This document shows, in pieces, positions 58,631-64,000 of a DNA stretch of 64,000 nucleotides. Source of the stretch: Lantana camara (lineage: Eukaryota > Streptophyta > Magnoliopsida > Lamiales > Verbenaceae); contig CM074858.1 in assembly GCA_037501455.1 (NCBI GenBank), positions 83,054,501 through 83,118,500 of the forward strand, given 5' to 3'. Under the pieces are notes generated by a model, which saw nothing but the letters and a program-made list of their open reading frames with translations, searched no databases and was not told where the DNA came from. Made by a program: the position numbers and the translations under genes. Positions within the stretch are counted from its first letter, which is position 1; every line of letters begins with the position of its first letter.

Positions 58631-58990
58631 AGGAGGAATATGTTAATTCCACCTTTAAACAGTTTGCTTCAGAAAATGGTCTTGTTCACCAAACCACCTC
58701 TGCTCATACACCTGAACAAAACGGTGTTTTTGAACATAAAAATCGGATTATCCTCGAAATGACTAGGGCTCTTATGTCTGATGCTTGTGTCCCTAAGTCT
58801 TTTTGGCCCGAAGCCATTGCCACAACTGTTTACTTCCTTAATAGACTACCCACTAAGATTCTTGATCTTAAGACACTCTCTCAGAACTTTCCAGACATAC
58901 TAGTATCCTCACACCTCTGACTCTGCAGCCTCGTGTCTTTGGGTTTTCGGTGTTTGTCCATATCCCTAAACAAGAATGTACTAAATTTGA
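58630..58990 (+). pseudogene. Copia integrase fragment of another family
   Basis: An open stretch reads EEYVNSTFKQFASENGLVHQ and then HTPEQNGVFEHKNRIILEMT, the C-terminal part of a Ty1/copia integrase core (QNGVFEHKNR includes the catalytic Glu position). After a frameshift near 58890 the similarity continues as TPLTLQPRVFGFSVFVHIPK. It is clearly different from Copia-1/2, which have NGVSERRNR, so it is not their missing 3' half. It is a remnant about 360 bases long. Confidence 0.85.
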
Positions 58991-59225
58991 CTTCAATGTT
59001 GGAGTCTTGAAAAAGATGAAAGAATCATCCAAAGGTGTGGATTCAAGCCGCTTGAAGGTCGTTCGATATTGGCGATCGAACATCTTAATTAGAAAGACAA
59101 ACTTAAAGTAAATTTCTGAATCCCCTTTGATTTTAGAATAAAAATTGCAAGTTTAACGATCCTCTTATTCGAAAAATTTTAATTTTCTGTTACTTAACTC
59201 TCGTATTTTCCGACCCTTGGATCAT
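58991..59225 (+). other. Possible degenerate Copia LTR tail
   Basis: The layout (GATTCAAGCCGCTTGAAGG, an AAAGTAAATTTCTGAATC stretch, AAAAATTTTAATTTTCTG and TATTTTCC near the end) resembles the R-U5 tail of the Copia LTRs here, at low identity. It follows the integrase fragment directly. I regard it as possible only. Confidence 0.3.
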
Positions 59226-61179
59226 GACAAAAATGGAAAAACTGAAAAGAGAAGTTATAGATAGACGTGAAAGGAGGGAAGAGTTGAGAAAGCTATTATC
59301 AAAACTGAAGAAGAAAGTTCATAGAAAAGGATGAACAGTCAGCCTTCTTCACATTGCGGGCCGATATGTGGTGTGATTCCCAAAATTTTAATGTTCTTAA
59401 TATACTTGTTTTTGGGCTTGAACTTTTAGGTTTTACTCAAAATATATAATAATTATTTTGAGATGTATTAATATTAATTTTTTTAATATTTGAATTTTAA
59501 ACTTTTTTTATAATTTTATAATATTATATAAATATACATATATATTTAAGATAAAATAATAATTATTTATTTATTATGTTATAACGATTGTTAAATTGAT
59601 TAAATCGATCTCACTGCTAACCAGTAAAACTTCCTGTTGGCTCTCTTGTTCCGGTTTTGAAAACATTGGATTGAGGTATAGAAATTACCCCCGCATATAC
59701 CATCTCGGTAAACAACACCTTTATTTTGCTTTTGGGCTATTTTGCAAATTTTAGCATTTTTATAACCAAAACCCGTTGGGTAGTTGCCCCAAGTAGACCG
59801 CTTCTAAATTCATAGCAAACCACAAACCTTTTAGGGCGAGTTTACTTTGAAAGTTAGCAAACCATCACGAGTGGGTTAAAAAATATAAAAGTTCTGGGAA
59901 TATACCCAAAATTCTCATTTACTTTAATTGATAAACTTCCGTTTAAATAGCTTTAAATTCTCATATTTTTACTTTTCTATTTTATAATTATTATCTTTCT
60001 AAATTTGCCCTTATCTTGTTTCACTAAATAAATGTTATTGATATCCAAATTTTCTATGATATTAAACTAAATTAAGGACACATTAATTTACACTTACCAA
60101 CGATATCTCTCACATGCTTTACTTTTTCTCATACGACAAAAATAAAATTAATGATGCTCAGCAATTAACAATAAAATTAATGATACTTAGCAATTAATAA
60201 TGCTTAGCAATTAATAATAAATTATAGATAATAGTAATTAATAATGCTTAGCAAGTGACCAAGGAGAGAAGCAGATATATTTCTTAGATTTTGGCGGAGA
60301 GCAAGTGACCAAGAAGAGAAGCAAATATATTTCTTAGATTTGGGAATCGGAGGGAGAAGAAAAAACTTCTAAACTAGCGAGGAAATTATACGGGAAAGAA
60401 AGTGAGCATAATTTTCAGCCAAATTATCTCCAAAAGAAGAACGTAATACGGGTATTACAGTAAAAACACTCTCCCAGAAAAAGTTGATTATTTAACAACT
60501 ACTTTTTATCAAGATTATATAGTCAAGTTTTTTTCATCCTTATTCGGAGACAATAAAAGAACAAATTTCTTTTCTATTAAAATAAAACATAGAATACGGG
60601 TCTTTATTTTGCTAAACCCACGTATTCTTATAAAGTAAAGTCGCCCTACCTTTTGTGCCATGTAGTCTCTCTTTTGGCAATTGAATTGTATGCTGTATTC
60701 CTTTATCAATTTAAGTGAAAAAAAGGAAAAAAGAAAAAGCACTACGGAAACTTTGAGTTATATTCCTTTTCCAGTTTTCCTGCCTTCACCTGGCAATTAT
60801 GAAACAGATTTGACTAAATAAGTCGATAGAATTGAGACACTTTAATGCCTCTTACCTTCAATAATTTAGAGGCGTTTCAATTGTCCTAACTAAGAACGCC
60901 AAAACTTTGTAATGTTTCGGTTTTGTCCGTTAAAAGACAAAGCGTGGGACTTAAATCAGTAATACGTGTTCTTACGTCAAATGAAATCTTGACGCCGTTG
61001 AGTTCATCTGTCACCCACTAGGCACTAACCCCACTTCTCTCACCAACTCAACGTGAAAGGATCCCAAACTTGTCCCACGAAATAATTCATCTCGAAAATC
61101 AATTATCCGTTTCTTCCATCCCTCTTCTTCTTCTTCAGCTTTTACTGCCCGAGTGCCGACCATATTCCTTCTTTCTTCG
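59226..61179. other. AT-rich intergenic region upstream of the PLD gene
   Basis: No coding sequence or identifiable transposon. An imperfect direct repeat of 50-bp period occurs at 60250-60342 (AGCAAGTGACCAAGGAGAGA and its second copy from 60300). A cluster of AATGCTTAGCAATTAA-like repeats precedes it (about 60150-60250). Two ACGT-core motifs lie close together, TACGTGTT at 60963-60970 and TTACGTCA at 60972-60979, about 280-295 bases before the PLD start. They resemble ABRE/bZIP sites. I find no clear TATA box. Confidence 0.6.
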
Positions 61180-61233
61180 ATGCAACAACCATTACTTCGT
61201 TTCACCAAGAAATCATACTCCGGCAGCAAATAG
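61180..61233 (+). CDS. Upstream ORF (17 codons) in the probable PLD 5' UTR
   Basis: ATG at 61180 opens a 17-codon frame (MQQPLLRFTKKSYSGSK) that ends in TAG at 61231-61233, 24 bases before the PLD start codon. If the transcript starts upstream of 61180, as expected for a leader of ordinary length, ribosomes would meet this ATG first. Regulation of PLD translation is possible, but nothing shows that the peptide itself matters. Confidence 0.4.
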   Translation: MQQPLLRFTKKSYSGSK

Positions 61234-61257
61234 AGGCAGATCCTTGAGTGAAAGATC

Positions 61258-64000
61258 ATGGCGGAGGAGCAATTGCTGTACTTGCATGGAGATTTGGAAC
61301 TCCATATAATTGAGGCGCGTTGTCTGCCCAACATGGACCTCTTCTCCGAGCGCCTCCGCAGCTGCTTCAACGGCTGCGACGTCTGCCGGCCCGCCGTCGA
61401 CGGCGACGGAAACGCAAGCGACGGGGGAGGGGGCGAGAGTGGCCGCAGCCACCGCGAGAGGAAGCTCCACCACCACCGGAAAATTATCACCAGCGACCCT
61501 TATGTCACCGTCTCCGTTCCTCAGGCCACACTCGCCCGTACGCGCGTGCTCTCCAACTCCCAGAACCCTAAATGGGACGAGCGTTTTCATATCCCTTTAG
61601 CTCATCCCATGGCGTTCCTAGATATTCGCGTCAAGGATGACGACGTGTTCGGGTCGGACATAGTCGGTAAGGTCCTGATTCCGGCTGAAAAAATTGCTTC
61701 CGGCAAGGAAATTTCCGGCTGGTTTCCGATAATTGCTTCCTCAGGCAACCCGCCGAAGCCCGATTCGGCTCTGAGGCTCCAGATGGTATTCATCCCCTGT
61801 GAGAAAAACCCATTGTACAACCATGGTATAGCGGGTGACCCTTTACATAGAGGTGTTAGAAACACTTATTTTCCACTTCGGAAAGGGAGCTCAGTCTCTC
61901 TGTACCAAGATGCGCACATTAGCAAGATGCCGACAATTGAGTTGGATAATGGGTCAATTCGGGAACACGCCAAATGTTGGGAGGACATATGCTATGCCAT
62001 AGCCGAGGCTCATCATCTGATATACATTGTGGGGTGGTCTGTTTTTCATAAGATTAAACTGATTAGGGAGCCAACTAGACCATTGCCTCGAGGAGGAGAT
62101 TTGACGCTTGGGGAATTGTTGAAGTATAAATCTCAGGAAGGAGTTCGAGTTCTGCTGTTGGTTTGGGATGACAAGACTTCGCATGATAAGTTCTTACTCA
62201 ACACGGTATGAACTGGACTTTATGATGATTGTTTAATAGTTCTTCATTAGAATAATCTTGCTCATACTTGTAATCAGGGCATTTTGAGTAAAATGAGTGC
62301 TTTTGGGGGTAGTTCTTTATTCTGTTTTTAACAGGTAAGCGTCTTATAAGTATAAAATACATTTAGGATACAAAAGTTCTGGACTTTTTCGTAATATTTT
62401 ATTGATGGGCATTAAGGCATATTCTTCAATAAGCACTTAGAATATAAAAACACTAATGCCTTTGGTCACTGCAGATCTTTGACTTAACTAACTCGTAGAG
62501 CTTATGAATTTTTGTTCTGTCAAACCACGTTCAAATAAAACAATTAAATCATAGGAACAGACAAATATTTTACTTGTCGAATTGACTGTATAAGCCTCGA
62601 TTGGCCGACTATTGGATGGAAGCCGGCAGCCGCAGACTTGCACTTTTCTGATTCTTTGTGAAAAATTGTGTCAGGGAGTTACGAAGAATAGAAGTATGTT
62701 TGCTTTTATTTTTTGGTATGAATAGAATTCCTTCCATGAAAAGTTTTTGTTTGATTTGTGCTGTTGCATCAAACTTAATATTATTTTAATTTGTTGTTCT
62801 ATAATAATTTATAATGATTGAGAATATGTATATATATTTTTGTGGTGTATTAAGATAATGGCTGGAAATACATATCTGTCTATAATATATATTGCTGATG
62901 TAATGGTCTGAAATTTCAAATGAATTTGTCGTGAGATCAAGTTAGTAATATAGTATACGTGATTCATGAGGAACGGTGTTATTGGATAAAGGAGTTTTTA
63001 ATAAGACAGGAAGGATGAATTGGTAGAACTTGAAGGAAACTATAACCAGACATGGAACCTACTAAACACAGCCTTAAAGAGAATCATAATTAAACTATTT
63101 GCTATTGCATTCGATTTGAGTTTTTTTGGTGGCTTTGGATGCAGGCTGGAGTCATGAATACACACGATGAAGAGACCAAAAAGTTTTTCCGGCATTCATC
63201 TGTCATATGCATTTTGTCACCACGGTATGCCAGCAGCAAACTTGGCTATTTGAAACAACAGGTAGAGGTTTAATGGGAATTAGCCTTTGATGTGTAACTT
63301 TTGGAAGGTTGATTGTTTCTGACAAATACTTTAGTATTAAGTTAATCAACATGAAAGCATAAGTCTTATAAAGATCGAGTATTACCTGTTTCTGGAGCAT
63401 TTCAGCCACAAGAGAGAATCCCCTGATAATTTTGTCTCAGACAGGCACTGCGGAAGCATTATATTAGCTATACTTTTATATACTATTATATAAATTGGGA
63501 GAGCTTTGGTCTAATTTTTAGTTTGGCGTAACATTTTCATTTATTTAGTTCTCTGTCTCTCCCCCACTTCTCTCTCTCTCATTCTGTTGGTCTACTCAAT
63601 AATTTATAATTTACTTTTTGTTTTTATATGTTAATTATTTTGAATTTATCATGTACTTTATAAATATCTAATAATCAATATTTATTAGAAATATATGGGA
63701 ATTATTTATAATATGTTTCTTATTGTAATTTAATCACATTTAAATTAAAATTTATTTAGCTCACGAATCATGTGTCCTGCATTTAGTCAGAATGGGTGAA
63801 GAGTTGTGATGTATTACTCGAAAGATAGTATCTGGTAATGCCAAAATCACCAAACTTCATTATTACTGTTGTGCATTATAAGTGGCGAATGTGGGCTTTT
63901 GATAGTAGTATGCTGCATTTAGTGCTTTACGTGAGTGTTCATGCCTATACATACGTTTTGTTCTTCATTTACTAACTCATGGTTTCTGGCTTCCAGGTTG
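61258..64000 (+). CDS. PLDdelta: Phospholipase D, delta type (5' part; gene continues past the window)
   Basis: The enzyme hydrolyses phosphatidylcholine and phosphatidylethanolamine to phosphatidic acid. The delta form in Arabidopsis is plasma-membrane associated and acts in stress signalling. Exon 1 is 61258-62205 (316 codons), exon 2 is 63145-63261 (39 codons) and exon 3 starts at 63997. Both introns are GT...AG and phase 0. Residues 1 to about 180 form a C2 domain with Ca2+-binding acidic loops (TSDPYVTVSV, D80; VKDDDVFGSD, D127-D134). A Gly/Asp- and His-rich insert lies at about 44-75. YFPLRKGSSVSLYQDAH, the CWEDICYAIAEAHHLIYIVG stretch and LLVWDDKTSHDKF are typical of C2-PLDs, and MAEE, PQATLARTRVL and the exon-2 sequence favour delta. 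The window ends just before the first HKD motif. The frame is intact. Nothing indicates a link to the neighbouring transposons beyond proximity. Confidence 0.9.
62206..63144 (+). other. PLD intron 1
   Basis: 939 bases, GTATGA at the 5' end and TTTGGATGCAG at the 3' end, AT-rich. It separates ...KFLLNT from AGVMNTHDEE at a codon boundary. No embedded gene is seen. Confidence 0.85.
63262..63996 (+). other. PLD intron 2
   Basis: 735 bases, GTAGAGG to GGCTTCCAG, AT-rich, between ...LGYLKQQ and the first codon of exon 3 (GTT, Val). A CT-rich TCTCTCTCTC stretch lies near 63570. Confidence 0.8.

Noticed and set aside
58630..58990. Could this be the missing 3' half of Copia-2?
   Set aside because: Its integrase motifs (QNGVFEHKNR) differ clearly from the Copia-1/2 family (NGVSERRNR), and it covers a partly different region, so it is another family.
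60817..60905. Possible MITE with inverted GCCTCT/AGAGGC arms near the PLD promoter
   Set aside because: The matching arms are only about 9-10 bases and no target duplication is visible. It is a small hairpin at most.

Overview
This is plant nuclear DNA, most likely from a eudicot. There are no bacterial-style operons. About 59 kb is a nest of LTR retrotransposons plus one hAT DNA transposon, followed by about 2 kb of AT-rich intergenic DNA and the 5' part of a host gene with plant-type introns, a phospholipase D of the delta type (from 61258 to the window end). The species cannot be named from the sequence.

The nest can be read by its target-site duplications. Bases 1-1765 are the tail of a Copia LTR (Copia-3). 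Bases 1766-1793 and 42921-44211 are two pieces of one old Gypsy-type LTR (D). D was split by Gypsy-A (1794-42915, duplication TGGTC), a LTR element with a decayed 2.9-kb interior. The 5' LTR of Gypsy-A was hit by a 7-kb hAT element (3553-10575, 8-bp duplication) and by Gypsy-B (12072-22210, minus strand, duplication TATAG). Gypsy-B is a nearly intact Ty3/gypsy chromovirus with almost identical LTRs. The 3' LTR of Gypsy-A was hit by Copia-1 (27330-37445, duplication GTAGC) and by LTR E (39455-42725, duplication TCCTG), which is now a solo LTR. To the right, Copia-2 (from 44212) sits in D and is itself cut by Gypsy-C (from 50055). Gypsy-C breaks off inside its integrase at 56658 and is followed by a scrambled set of LTR pieces, a run of 19 G and a Copia integrase fragment. 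The 3' halves of Copia-2 and Gypsy-C are missing.

Most coding sequences in the nest are broken. All eight in-frame stops that I could place against a paralogue or a conserved family motif are Gln or Trp codons changed by C-to-T or G-to-A, as expected from deamination of methylated cytosines. The most unusual pattern is regulatory-looking. Five LTR families each carry a tight cluster of short GC-rich palindromes whose sequence is particular to that family. The Copia family adds a GC-rich leader segment that differs strongly between copies, a four-times-repeated leader motif, and a perfect 18-bp palindrome directly after its TATA box.

The PLD gene has exon 1 (C2 domain), exon 2 and the first 4 bases of exon 3 in the window. 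A 17-codon upstream ORF lies just before its start codon. The catalytic HKD motifs lie beyond the right edge.
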